A stretch of DNA of 64,000 nucleotides from Cheilinus undulatus (lineage: Eukaryota; Chordata; Actinopteri; Labriformes; Labridae). The notes under the pieces are model-generated. The model was not told the DNA's origin. It worked only from the letters and a program-made list of their open reading frames with translations, and did not search any database. How positions within the stretch are numbered: position 1 is the stretch's first letter; each line of letters starts with the position of its first letter. Location: assembly GCF_018320785.1 (NCBI RefSeq), contig NC_054867.1:50343355-50407354 (forward strand). Reading direction: 5' to 3'. Shown here in pieces: positions 39,721-53,169 of the stretch. A program made the translations under genes and the position numbers.

Positions 39721-42700
39721 AATCAGCCTTTGTGACCCATGAGCTTTAGTTTTTATACAAAAACTGTTAAAATCTTCACCTGGCTTTGTTTTGGCATTCC
39801 CATTACCAGCCTCATTATGAAAAAAGCAAGCATATCCAGGTACGCTGCAGGTAAGTCTCAGGAAAATCCACAGTAAATATACATGCATCACCTGTTAGTA
39901 ATCACATTTATTCTGTTCAAGTGGTGATTAATGGTGCTCCAGGCAGTTGGTGGTTTTACTGCTGAATGATGCCAGTACAAAAGCATGGTCTTGCTGGTTG
40001 AGCTGTGTCACTTGTATGCAGTGGTGCAACTGGTTCTTAAAATCAGGTCCTTGAAGTTGTAGCCCAGTCTGTTAGTTTATTGTAAAATAGAGTCTAATCC
40101 ATTCAGTTGTTTTCTTGGGCTCAATGTCCATATATAATTTCCATTATATGATACTTTGTCATTACATTTCTTCTGCTGACTGTTTTACATGAAATGTTCT
40201 TTAAAAGTTGAAAGACTGCTGTCAACACTGTGTGGATGATGAAGATTCAGTGACACCACTTTTTCCAGAAGCCTTTTAGTAAGCATATTCTGGTTGATGA
40301 ATGACTAGAAAAATTAAGGTTATTGCAGTTGGTGGGAATTACTGTGGGCATGGTAAATGTCAGGGTGTGACTTTGTTGCAGTGGTAGCAGTTTAATGTCA
40401 AATGGTAAATCAAGCTGAGAAGCAATATGGAACATATTTGCCTGTTTACTCTGAGAATTTAAAGTTCTGCCAAGTTGGCTGTGCTAAAGGAGGATTAACC
40501 CACATTTTCCATACTGGCATGTATGCTCTAAACTCTAACTTTGCTTTAGTTGAAGTTTCTTCAGGGTTTATTATGGAAAAAACTTAATTTCCATCGTAAC
40601 CATTCTGACATAATATGGACAGTGCCCTGTGTGCTGATTCCCATACTTTGATTACTCACAGGCATAGCCATATACTTCCAGGAATAAACAAATAGAAGCA
40701 CAAACTACGAAACAATTTCCAGACAACCAAGGCCAAGAATCTTAACAGTTTTGTCTCTGCTAGACCACCACCTTAACCAGCCAATCACTGAGGGATTACA
40801 GGACTGCAAATGCTGTTGGCTACACGTGCAATTAAAAACCTCATACATTTACAAGCAGTGTGGCCAATCAGTGATTGGTATTTCTCTGTCCTTGTATTAA
40901 ATGCTTCTGCACATAACTGACATAGCATAGAGCTAGTTTTTCTAGTGAAGTTACTGAAAGATTGTGGTACCACATTTCATTTAAATACTTTATAAGGACA
41001 AAAAATGGTGATTTTAGCAAGTGCTCACATTTTAAATCATGGAATTCTACAAATTGAATAACATTTTTTGATCAATAAAATACTTTTAAATCAACTTTAA
41101 AATACATTTTTCAACATTTATTCACTTAATGTGAAAATGGAAAAAATAAAGAAGATAATGAAGCAGGGCATTAATTGTTTAAAGCCAAACAACTTGATGC
41201 TACACCCTGTTTTACTGCTGATGCAGCACTTAACAGTCATTAACACAATCCTTTTCCCACCTAACTCCAGTACAAGACTGAGGTTCTTTAACACAGTCCC
41301 CTGAGTCCCCTCTGACATATCTGTCCCCCTTTGCGGCTCTTGTTAAGTGCTAAAGGTAAACTAGAGATGTTAAACTGGTCCTCTCTCATTCTCTGCAGTC
41401 ATCCTTTTTTTGGATTATAATTAAAAAAGGAAATGTCTACTGCTGGGTGTATTAAATAGTTCAAACTCCAAGAGGTGCACGTTGGGTTGGGATATGACTA
41501 TGTTAAAATTGTATGAAGGCTTCAGAGTTCCTTATATGGAGATCACAGAAGAGACTGTTCTTTGTTCTTTTTTGTATTATGGCTAGAAAGTCTCTGATGC
41601 TGCTGGAGATTTTTCACCATGGCAATGATAACAAGTTGAAGAAAGACTAATCATTTCCTTTTAGGCCTAAAAAAATCACAGACTTCAAAATCAACTTCAC
41701 TTTGAACTTTTTGTTTACCATTAATACCAGACTTTTTGAGTTGGGAAAAACCCTTAATACAGCAACTTTAGACAATAGCTTCCTTAAAATAAAATGAGAC
41801 AAACTTTCCATCGTCTCTGCTGTTGCAGAGGTGCTATTAATAAATGTGATTCTTAAAATATACTACTAATCTAAATCTGTTTCACAACTGCTATCCCCAC
41901 TGCTTAAAATACCTCTGCAACCACTTTTACTTTAGGTCAAATATTCCCATGCCTCTACCCTACATGCAGAGCTGACTTCAACAATACTACAAAACACATA
42001 TAATAAAAAAAATTAACTTTATTTAAATATCCAAAACAAATAGCCATTTCACTTACACATCCTCCATACACTGCTGTTGTACTTACAAAGGTAATCATTC
42101 CCAAAGTAGTTAATGATACTGGAAGGGAAGTGTAAGGGACACACGCAAGAAATATTTAAGGCAGACAAAAAAAGGAATACCTTTCACATTGCTATAGTTC
42201 ATAGATACATTGCTCCCCAGTTAACTTCTCCTAGACATTATAAATACAGACAGACTCTCAGGTCAAAATGTTGAAAAAGCCTTCATTTTACAAGTCTACA
42301 TAATCATAGCCCTTATGTCAAGGTGTTTTTGAATGGAATAATGAGGAAAATAACATTCGCACAAAACCCACAGTATTGTGTTCATGTCGAGTCATTTTCT
42401 GAGAGAACATTCAATGAGAAAAGTATTTACAGACTTTTCCTGCTGGCATTACAAGACAATGTAATGGTTATCAGCTGCCTGAGTCAGCTGGGATCAATTT
42501 TCCAACAGGAATTAAATCTTAAGGCATTATACAAATATTGAAATGAGAAATCTCACTAACGCTCCTTATTTGTAATCCATTTAGTTGCATTGCAGTAAGT
42601 TTTCTTTACTGTTGAGACAAAGTTTAGTTTGAGTAAATAATCATTAAAATCAACATACTGGTATCAATTATTCCTTCTGAACGGTTGAGCTTGTTTTGAT

Positions 42701-43223
42701 TTTTCTGTAGTGATTTCATGATCCTACGTTGAAGTAAAACAGTCCCTTTTAACACTTGGATCAGGATGTGTTTTACTCAGATCAGAAATATTTTTATCTT
42801 GTGGACAGATTGTCAGACAAGACTCTTTTTCCCAAACTTGTATTATTTTTTTCCCATGTGTTGGCCTCAGAGCCAAAATTTCACACTCATATTTTCAAGG
42901 CTTAAACTCAAAATTCTAAAATGCAGCATGCAACAGTATAAATACACATAATGAAAAACTCATCTTAAGTCATGTAATCTTGCATTGACATCCTTCCTAA
43001 TTAGAAATTCTGGCAGCCAACATTGACACATGATGATAACTGTGATTAGGCTTTGCAAAACCAAATGAAGATGTTGGTCAAGTAAAAGCACCTTTTCAAT
43101 ATTAACTGCCCATATTCTTGATTTTTTTTATTTGAATGTACCAACTATATTTAAATTCCAAAATAGTACAAGTAGCTATAATCAAACCTGTTGGGTTGTG
43201 GCTGGTCCAATACAGTGTATAGT

Positions 43224-43229
43224 TTTATT
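43224..43229 (-). terminator. Candidate ogn polyadenylation signal
   Basis: TTTATT on the plus strand gives AATAAA on the minus strand, about 480 bp beyond the ogn stop codon. It is plausible for a proteoglycan 3' UTR but not tested against transcripts. Confidence 0.3.
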
Positions 43230-43706
43230 AATCTAGGTGGTGAAGTGTCAGGTCAAAATGAAACAAAGATTGGACTGTCTTTCTGGAGATCCTAGAGCCT
43301 CCCCAGGTCAGGTAAGTAGACATGTGGACGTGGAAGGGATCTGAAATTATTTGTTGAGCTCCTCATTCTCAGCAATATCGAAACCTTTAGATCCCTTCTT
43401 GGATTGAATGACACAAAATATTCATCACGCATGCAAGCATAAGTCGCTACTTTCTTTCTTTTCTCAGTAGAACTGAAAATGGCTAAATAGAGGAACTTCT
43501 CCAGCAAAGTTCTTTCAGTCCAGTGAGTGGTTTCATTTCAACCTGACAACGTCACATTCTGTTTTCAGGTTTGCTGAAATAACCAAAAAAAAAAAAAAAA
43601 AAAAAAAAAAACAGATCCTCAGTGGGATCTGTGCCCAATAGTTGTGGGAAAACTGCTTCATCGGCAATAAAAAAGATACAGTTTTGAGAAAAAAGTTTCA
43701 GCCTGC

Positions 43707-46700
43707 TCAGCGGTACCGTCCAACAGGCAGTACTTTCATACAGGTAAAGCTGTCAGGGTTCTTGGAGAGTATCACAGGATTGCCATCCATACGGACTTCA
43801 TTGAGGCTTGGTCGTAGGTAGTAGGTGTCATTCGAACGGCAGAAGGTGTTAACATTGACATCAGTGATGTTGTTGTTCTAGAGGAAATTAGAAAAATAAT
43901 TGGAATGTGACTGTAAATGAAATCTAGAAACCAACAACTTCTACCAAAAGTAGTAGTCATAATCCTTGTATATTACAGCAGTAAGACATACAAACCTGTA
44001 GATGTAAGGTCCGCACACTTTCAGGTATAAATGGAACTGCCTCTAAGTTATTGTCTGCTAGGAACAGGTTTACCAGCTTGGTCAGTTTCTGTTGGGGATA
44101 CAAATTAACATTGAGACCTGGAAGATTCAGTTCTTACAGTTCAGTGGTAGTTTGAAGCAACTAACATGCTTTGGCTGTTCACTGCTTCTCTTACTAAACT
44201 TAACCTGTAAATTCAGCTTGAAACTTAGTATTTCCTAAAATGTTGAACTATTGAACTCATTAATGCACGTTTGAAGGAACAACAGAAGTGAAATATAGCC
44301 TTACTTAAAATCTTTCCTGTAATATTTTTAAAGCAAGTGATGTTTAAGTAGCACATTATACTTGTTCTTATATATATTAGCACAGACATACTTAGTGTAA
44401 GTTTTGGACTGATTATTTAAAGGTAGGGGTGTAAAGGTACGTGTATTCGTACCATATCCATTTGGTATGGGCCTCTTGGTATGGTACAGATGTGTACCGA
44501 ATGGATACATGAGGAACGAAGGTCATACATGGACGGAACACCAAAGAACAGCTCACTGTCACACTGTCCTGGCCACCACACAACCACAGTAAACACTAGC
44601 AACAGCCTGAGTATTTCCAGATGAAAGAGTCCTGTTTAGGAACACTTTGTTTCCCAGTAAAATACAACGGTGGGCAAAGACAACAACAGTAGTGCTGACA
44701 TTATTCAGCAGTGTCGCTGACAGCACGTCTTCCAGCGGACCAATCAAAGCATTTGAAAAGGCACCACTCAAACAAGAACGTCACTGTAACGGGACAAACA
44801 ACAAAAAGTCTCACCAGCCGGTTATGAATTTCCTATGATTTAAGACCTTTTCATTATAACAATGGTGCTCTGGTTTTGTTCATGAAATTAATTCTAAATG
44901 TGTACCTTCAACAGTCGGCCTCGGAGGAGGGAGAGAGGGGACTTCATCATGTCTGCAGCTGCATCATAGCTAAAGCTATCCTCAGATTTCACACGGCTCT
45001 AACCTCTTTATCCGCCAAGATGGGCTGTGAAAAGTTCCCAAACTTTGTAGTAGGTCTCATTGGTTAAAAAATTAATCCAGTGCTGAAGTCTGTGTTGAAA
45101 TCGGCAGGAAAGACGCTAATTAGCATACTAAAAAGTTAACTTGTGGTTGTATGATGTGTTCAAGTTAGCTGGGAAATTTGAGTGTTTAAAGAATGGGTAT
45201 AAATATGTCAATATGTCAATTAAGATAACCTAGTAATTAAAAAATGTATTTATTTATTAATATTTTTTCAATTGAAGACCTTTAGGAAGGAGGCTGCAGC
45301 ATGATTAATGGTTTAAATGTAATTTATTCAGCCTATTTATTTTAATACAGTTTAATACAATTAAAAAAAAATCTGTTCTTTATTTGCTTTAATTACCATA
45401 CCGAAAACGTACCGAACCATGACTTCAAAACCGAAGTACGTACCAAACCAAAATTCTTCCGCACCATTACACCCCTGTTAAAGGTTATGAAAGCTTTGAT
45501 GTTTACCTTGAAAGCATTAGCTTTCACCCCCTTTGTTTTTAGAAGGTTGTTGTTGGCGTTGAATGTTGTTAGTTTGGCAGGGAGTATGGGAAGTTTGACC
45601 AGTCTGTTATCAGCCAGAGACAACTCCTCCAGTAGCGATAGCTTAGAAAATGCCCCATCATCAATCTCTGAGATCAGGTTTCCCGACAGGTCAATCCTCT
45701 TCAGAGTCACTGTTGATAGAAAGGTGTGAAAGCATGTGAAGTGTCTCATGTCATCCAGTAGTGACACATTGACACCCATTGACTTATTCAGTTGTCTTAA
45801 AACATTAAACCTCCAAAATCTTAACTGATAAATGTGACTTAGTTTCATGTTGTTCTTTCAGAATATAATATACTATATGTACACTGGTGAAGCAGTTTTA
45901 CTGACACACACAGTTAATCCCTATGCCGTTCCAGAGGAGAAAACAATGTTTTCCATGTCCTTGAAATGCATGCAAGGAACTCCTTGTCACTTTCCACTGT
46001 CTGTGAACATCAGGAAAATGCCTTAAACTTGTGGTTTGGAAGGTTCCCCTTTCCACAAGGTACAAAACGAAGAACTGTGGTTTTTTAAGGCTTATTTATA
46101 TCTGTTTGTATGCCTCTCAAGATTAAGTGAATGTATTAGTATTATACAGTGTACCAGCAGGAAGAATGACAAAACCACTAGACCTAACAAAATAGTTTTT
46201 CCAAATTCTTTTTTTGTTCAGACTAAGCCACAAACAGACTTTTTAAAAATATTTTTTGGTTTATGACATTAGTTAGTGGTGCAAGAAATAGAATTGTACA
46301 CAAGTTCTTGACTTCCAGCCATTTCATTGGACCGATTCTCATGCTGATGAAAATTTTTCAAACTTACCCGTGTCTGCAAAGTCTTTGTTACTGATCTTTT
46401 TGATCTTGTTGAAGCGGGCGTACAGGTAGGCTGTCTCTTTAGGTAGAGCTGGAATAGTGGTCATGTCTGGATTAACTTCCTCACAGTACACTGACCCAGT
46501 CAGACAGACACACAGCAGGCATGTGGGCAGATCTACAACACATCACAGGAAATATTAAGCACTAACTAGAGCAGCCATCCAAGGGCAAGTTTTCATTTAT
46601 ATCTACCAGGTACCTTTTTTAGGATTGAAGTCATTAACTTAGTACACTCACTACAGTAAACTTCTGAGATCTAACCATTAATCAAGCTAGGATTTGGAAA

Positions 46701-49700
46701 AAAAATGCACGTTACACATTTTCTTAATTCAATGTACACTCTGTTTTCGATTAATTGTAAATATGTTCTGTGTTAACATTGGGTATTCTGTTTGTATAAA
46801 TCTATGGTGATTGTCCTCAAATGAATCACAGGCTGATTGAGGCAGATAGTTATCTGATTTGAGGAAAAAAGAAAACTAAAATTGGTTCAATAACTCTTTG
46901 AATATTATTATAAATGTATTGTTAAAAAGTTGGTCAAACATTTATCTCTGCAAATCAAGAAAAATAAGTGGTACATTATAAAGAATACTAATGGATACCA
47001 ATCATATGACATGATTTGTTTTCACAGTTGAAACTTGCCCATGCTCAACTCCCACTTAAATAATTATGTAACCGCTCATCTTTACCAGCCACTAAGACGG
47101 GGGCTTATTTACCTGTGTATTAACCTTTCTTAAAAGTTACCAGTAACAAGAATGGCCAGTTCAGAGATTCCTTGTTTTTGAATGGTCTGTATGGACTGGC
47201 ACTACCTTGCATCCTCTTACTCCTCAGTCCAGATTACACCTTTACAAAACTCCGCTTTGTCAATTGTTTATCTTTCATAGGTCTAAACCAGTGGTTTTCA
47301 AAGTGTGAGGCGGGCCTCCCCTGGGGGGTGCTGCAGAACTTCAGGGGAGGCACACAACCATAAACCAGAAAAAAAAGATGATTTGCTTTGCTAACTTCTG
47401 CTGTGCATGGAGCAAAATAGATAGACTTGTAGTTACCATAGGGACTATGCTATAGAGTCAACTATCCAAGTTAGGATTTTCCTGCATTGGTCCCGATGAT
47501 GCTCAAGTCACACTGTTTAATTTGCAAAGGTGTACAAGCTAATGACAGCATAAGGCTGCGTAAACCTTTGGGTCATCTTAAGACTGAGCAAAAAGTGTAG
47601 TGGCCAAACTAGTGGAATTTTAACAGCAAGTGAAAGGAATTTTGGTCACTGATCAGTGCACCAGCACTGATCAAAAGCAAGTAGCTAAAGGTGGAGGATG
47701 GTCTGTTGTGCAATCCTGCACCAGCTGTACAGATGTAAATGTGTAGGTCCCACTAAACAAGAGGGAAAGGCAGATGTTTAAGGACATTTGTAGTCCAAAA
47801 TATCAAAAACATGTTAATGTTAAAAATATTTAAAGATTAGGCACAAAATTTTAAAAATGTGGTTGTATAAATTTTTTTTTCAATCCAATGTTTATGTAAG
47901 TGGGGGTCCACAGAATGGATAATTTCTTCTTAGGGAAGGCTCACTCTCCCACACTTGGAAAACCCCAGGTCCAAACGCTGACAGCGAAACCAAACAGTGG
48001 ATCAAGTCTTATTAGGCTAAGCTTTTCTTGGCCTGGCTGTTGTATACCCAGTTTTGTTGCTTTTTTTAAAGAGCACATTCAGATCAAATCATTCCCACTT
48101 TTTCTGCACTGTTGTTCACAGGCATATTACTTTGTGCAGGTGCCCAACGTTATATAAATGTGTGGTGTATAATGCATTTCTTTGTTTTATGTGGTGTAGC
48201 ACAATTATAACATGGCTTTTTTATGCATTTTCAACAATGGCACTAATATTGTCCAGTCCCTTCAAGGGATGCACAATATCAACATGGTTTCCATATTTGC
48301 GTATATTATAAAGTTAATTTTCAGTATGAAAATTTCCATATTTAAAACCAATACTTTTGCTATAAAGTCTGCCTATATCAGCTGTAAATATTGGCCATAC
48401 AAACAAGTAAGTGGATATCAGCAAAAATCCAATACCGTGCCCCTCTACTCCCTTATACAGATACCAAAAATTAGTCAGTATCGAAAACATGAAGCTGCTT
48501 GTTCAGTTTCTTCTATTACAAACTCACTTGTTGTGGGGAGTTCTGCTTATTTCACATTTAAAACTAGTTGTTAACAGTTCCTGTCATTCCGGCAGCTTAA
48601 ATAACAGGTATCTCTGCTCATGTTGAACCCTGTTTAGCACAACTCAACTGCATTTGTCTGCCAACAAATGCTCCTGTGCAAACTCAGCAGTAACTTATGA
48701 GAACTAGGGAGTTTGTCTTTGAATGGCTCTTCTGGATCCTTAAACTGGGAACAGATTGAGGCAAAGTAACTGAAAAACAATCAGACAGTTCTAAACTTCA
48801 ACCATAATCTAAACCTGATGTTCTGTGTATTACCAGGTGGATTTGTGGTTAACAGACTTTTGTCTTACCAGAGCCGTCTCCTCCTTCTGGAATTGGGCTG
48901 TCATCAGGTTCATCAGCAGATGGCAGGGCCCTCTGCCAGAAAACAAAAGTGTTTAGACACCAGTATGCTCATTTGCTGGGGTAAAACAATGAAGAACTGA
49001 CTTTCCATCTGTTAATGTCAGTTATGAGTCAGGTTTGGGTCATTTTTGATAAGATGACTGTACTGATTTATAGTGATGCATTATAGGAAAGGACAACCCC
49101 TCCTGTCTTGTGAGGAAGTTTCCCCTTCTAAAGCAGTTTATTATTAATAACGATAACCTGTCGAGCAAATGAAGATGATTTCATTTAGTTAGAACTATGA
49201 GTTCACGGTTTCAGGTGCCATTTGTTTTAGATTTCTGTCAAATTTATGAAATGGATATGTACAACAAAGATAAGAAATGTCTGTTCTGCCAAGCCTTGTG
49301 GGAGTGTTTGCTGAGGCAGAGACGAGTCTCTAACAGGTCATTTTGGATGATATGGATGAGCTGACAGAATAGCACAATAACTTTACCTCTGTAGAGGTAC
49401 TCCCTTCTAAAGAGAGCTTGCCAAAACTTTTATTTAGAGTAATTGATATTAGAATAATTAGTCTTACTGTTACCACAAGGGTAGTCTCTAAATGTGTTGT
49501 GTAAGTCATTTAAGGGAAAAAAAGTCTAAGACTCTACTGGATGTTTCATATTATACATGCTCTGGTTTGACAAAAGAGAGTCTGTGTTGGCAGTGACCTG
49601 AGAGGATAAAATATGATCCAGGAACTGTGGTTCAGTAAAATGATCTTTTGGCTTAGTTTCTGTTCTCTGTTGCAATCCTTTAAAAAGAAACTAGTGAGTA

Positions 49701-51594
49701 ATTATTAAAGAGAGATCAATCCCCTCCAAGGAGTTTGAACTTGGATGTGTTTAGTTGGGCCAGTGCTGTTTTCACTGATTGATTGTATTTGCAAATATGC
49801 TATGATAGAGCAAGTTGGTCCAACTTTTTGGGGTATGGGCACATTGCATTTGGCCTCCCACTGTGCTACATGGTTGAAAAGTTGGAATACATACATACCT
49901 CTTGTTGGTGTTCTCAATAGAGACTTTTAGCAGTACCCTCATTATGATTAACTGAAATTCATCCCAAAGATTTTTTGGCCAGCCTGTCCGTCTATAGCAG
50001 TCTTTCATAATTCGTCATGGTGTAGCAGCGGCTGCACACCTCCAGTTTTGGTGGGATGAAAGTGCACTTCATTATCTGTGTTGATAACTTTTTGACTTCC
50101 AAGTGTTGCTCTGCTGACCCTTTTTACCCCTGATATTCAGCTGATGCATTGTATCCTTTGTTGTCTGAGACTATTTGAAACTGTACATGGCTTGCTGTAA
50201 ATTCAAATCCAAGGTGTCATGTTATCAGAGCAGATGTAAGCTAGTTGTCATCAGTCTGCCTCTGAAGAACTGCTGGTGGCAGAGCTACAACAAGAAGCAT
50301 TCAAACAAACATTCAGGTGGATCGTTTGTCTTCTGACTGTTAAAAGTTGGTTCGTTGTTATTTAGGAGCTGTGTACTATAAAAGCCCCCCAAGATATGTA
50401 CCACTCCCAATACCGAGCTGCCCCACTTGCCTCCAATGTATAAAAAGAAGAAATGAAATGCTTTCAAATTGAGGATAAAATAAATGCAGCTTTAATTGAA
50501 GCCTGTGGTTTAACAGAGGCTGCAGATGGTATTAAGCCTGTCTCTGAAGGGTCTGGTGCTGGTGGAGTCTTGAATGAAAAACAGCTGGTCCAAACTAAAG
50601 TCCTTACTCAATAAAACTGAAGTAACTCCTCAAAAGTGTCTGCTCTCTCACATTTATAGATTTTCTCCGATGCACAGGAGGGTTCGTGGGTTGTTCAGTT
50701 TCCTGCAAGTGCTTTCCACAGGTTAAACAAACCAGACTTTGGTTTTAGTTTTTCCAAAGTTTTCCTCAAGAGGTTAGTGTGGTTAGTAGTTGGTCGAGGT
50801 GTGGTTGTCAAAGGTTTTGGTTTGTTTGATTTGACACTGGAAGGTGTGTGTGGTTGTGTTTGACTCTGCACAGTGAATGGATTATTACATGTTATAGGAG
50901 GGTAGTATAGAAATAATGGTGAGAGTTTCAAGTAAGCACCAGAGCACTAAATAGCCTACTAAACTATGGATGGGGTTATCAGCCTTTTGAATGCTATTGA
51001 TATCTGAAAGCATTAAAACATGTTTTCTCCATTTTTGGATTTATCTCTTTTCTTTTTATATCCTCATGCAAATACATCCTTCATAAGACAAAGTTACTCT
51101 TGTCTCATTTAGACGTTTTTCTGTTACTTTTTGTATAATACTAAAAAATACTTTTCTTAGTTGAATCATACTTGCCCAATGAAACAATCCCAAATAATTA
51201 AGCAAAAATGACAACTATACGTGACAGATTTATCTCCATATTGCTTCTACATTAAAGAATTGCTTCAAAAATAAACTGTCCAAAAATGTTTGCTTTGTGA
51301 TCTTTCACTTACTTGATCACCATCTGTCAGTGCATTGACATTTTAGTAGAACTTAAAGTCTATATAAATTAATCTATTAGAGTTATTTAAGAGAACACTT
51401 CTGTAAAGTACAAGTGCAGAGTGTCTTACCCTAGCCCTCCTTGATTTCGAGTAGTCACGGAAGTATCCATTCAGCTCTCTGCTTTGTAGAGATCCAGGTA
51501 TCAGCTGTGAATCCTGGTCAAAGCTCCTGACTGAGGCTGCCATCAGCCATAGCACCAGTGTGCAGGTGAGTAAGAGAGCCTTCATGCTGTTCAA
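43707..51594 (-). CDS. ogn: Osteoglycin / mimecan (complete, 7 coding exons)
   Basis: A secreted class III small leucine-rich proteoglycan that binds collagen in the extracellular matrix. Exons in transcript order: 51430-51594, 48869-48932, 46368-46532, 45507-45709, 43996-44088, 43707-43877, all GT-AG and in frame. These are six visible coding exons making 286 residues plus stop (human 298). Residues 1-24 are a signal peptide (hydrophobic [17 protein letters not shown]). The N-terminal cysteine cluster is C81-x2-C84-x-C86-x6-C93 ([13 protein letters not shown]), diagnostic of the class. Leucine-rich repeats follow ([52 protein letters not shown]). The C-terminal ear disulfide pair is C243/C276 with sequon N246-D-T. 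The end GRYR follows the family's GSYF-type end. It lies antisense in a cenpp intron. A TATA-like TTTAAATA is about 100 bp upstream. Confidence 0.93.
44425..45477. mobile_element. hAT-like element in an ogn intron, exact 8-bp duplication
   Basis: The left end AGGGGTGTAAAGGTACGTGT and the inverted right end (CATTACACCCCTG) are flanked by TTAAAGGT at 44417-44424 and 45478-45485, an exact 8-bp direct repeat. Sub-terminal GTACCGAA-type repeats are present. The 1053-bp interior has no intact transposase. It ends only about 30 bp from the splice donor of ogn exon 45507-45709. Confidence 0.8.
47289..47968 (+). mobile_element. hAT-like element with BED-finger remnant
   Basis: The inverted ends are CAGTGGTTTTCAAAGTGT and (inverted) CTGGGGTTTTCCAAGTGT. 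The flanking 8-bp repeats GTCTAAAC (47281-47288) and GTCCAAAC (47969-47976) differ by one base. Around 47494-47595 the plus strand encodes [20 protein letters not shown] then LGHLKT, the C-x2-C ... H pattern of a transposase BED zinc finger. The rest of the transposase is absent. It lies in the ogn intron between exons 48869-48932 and 46368-46532. Confidence 0.75.
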
Positions 51595-53133
51595 AGCAGT
51601 CTGACGCTGACACCAGCTTGCTTCAAGTCTGGGTTTGGGTCAGCAGCTGCTCTCTGCTACGAGCCCCTGTTGGGATGTGTCAAATGACTGTATTTAAAGG
51701 CTGAACCAGTAGCTTCTAGCAGACTGTTTAAGCAGAATTTATAGAGCTCAGCTCTTAACCCTTCCCTGACCACCAATTGGTGAGAGGGTCTAAGATACAG
51801 ATAGGGTGTACAAAAAGAGGCACATATGGAAAAAGAGAGATTAACATGCCCATTTTTTCCTTTTTAATGTCACTTATATGTATACAGGAAAAGAATGCAC
51901 AGAAACTGCAGAAGAAGCAGAAAACTGAAAGAATGAGTTGTTTTGTCAGGAGGAATGTCCGTGGTCTCTGCATGGCCACTTTATAATGTTTCATAATAAC
52001 CAACCTATCCTTCATTAGCTCAGATTTCTTTCACAGCTATTGGTACGACAGCCAGTTTAGTAGCCATAATACCAACAGTGATTATTGGCTAAAAAGAAAG
52101 TGATTTTTTTAAGTCTTAAAATAGCCAACTCTGCTTGGCTTCATGCACTATTCATTTTAATTATATCAACTCTGTATGTAAGATTTCAGTGGTAAAGTAT
52201 GTGAAGAAATCTTCACTGTGGTTATTATGAATCTGAAATTGAGTGAACAGGTGCTCAAAGTGTATTTCATTGCCTTAGTTGCCAAATAAGCTTTTAGAAT
52301 TCTCGGCATGGACTGACACATTTCTCTGTATATGAAGCCAAATTCTGTTTTAGTAAAGCAGTCAGAGTGACAGCCCAAGGCTTTGTTTCTTTAATGGAAT
52401 ATTTTATCTAAACCAAATGAAGACTCTTTTTCCAGAATGTAGACTAGGACAGTCCCTCCAGCAAGAGTCTTTGATTTTCTTATTGCTTCCTTCCTGGTGC
52501 TGAGGTGTTTTGAATGAGAATACTGTTCAAAAATTCTAAGGTTATTCCTCTTGAATGGGTTTTTTTTTTTTTTTAGCAATGCCACAGCAGTGTTGCAGTG
52601 TACCCAGTCCTTGCATCGAGTTTTGTTTAATGCTCTAGTCTGACATCGGGCAAGTAGTGACAGGAGACAACTCGTAAATGAAAACACTTCCTTTCATGAT
52701 GGGTCTCTACCAGTGTGTTACTGCTTCTGGATTCTGATTGAAGTGGGTAATTTTGGCACAACCTCACCATCTGTGAAGGTGCATGGAAGATAAAGAAAGT
52801 CTTGAAGGAAACAGAAGTCTCCAGCAACACATAGTTTAGAGAACAATTTTAATGTTTTTCTCTACACTACAAGTGCTGCTGGAGATTTATGTTTCCTTCT
52901 GCTTTCTGATTGGTCACTTACCAAATATTTGCAAGCCCATGAACAATCGATGCTGCCATCAGAATGTATGCTGAATAATAAGACCACAGAACTTGTTTTT
53001 TCATGTTGATTTGGATATGCTGTCAAAAAGATGTAGAATCAGTAAAATCCCAACACTTACCATCAGTACTTTCCCTATAGAGCATGTTTCAGGCTTATCC
53101 TTAATCCTGGTTGATAGAATAGTCAGAATAAAT

Positions 53134-53169
<36 letters not shown>

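Larger units (their letters stand above)
38598..43706. other. cenpp intron between exon 38501-38597 and the ogn 3' end
   Basis: It contains the SINE-like copy at 38885-39085 and the MITE with nested repeat at 39197-39720. From 39760 to 43220 I see AT-rich unique-looking sequence with no convincing gene or element. The part from about 43220 to 43706 is probably ogn 3' UTR, with AATAAA on the minus strand at 43224-43229 and a 27-base A run at 43585-43611. Confidence 0.5.

Noticed and set aside
45393..45848. 151-codon minus-strand frame as a single exon gene
   Set aside because: Only 45507-45709 is ogn coding sequence; the rest is intron on both sides of consensus splice sites.
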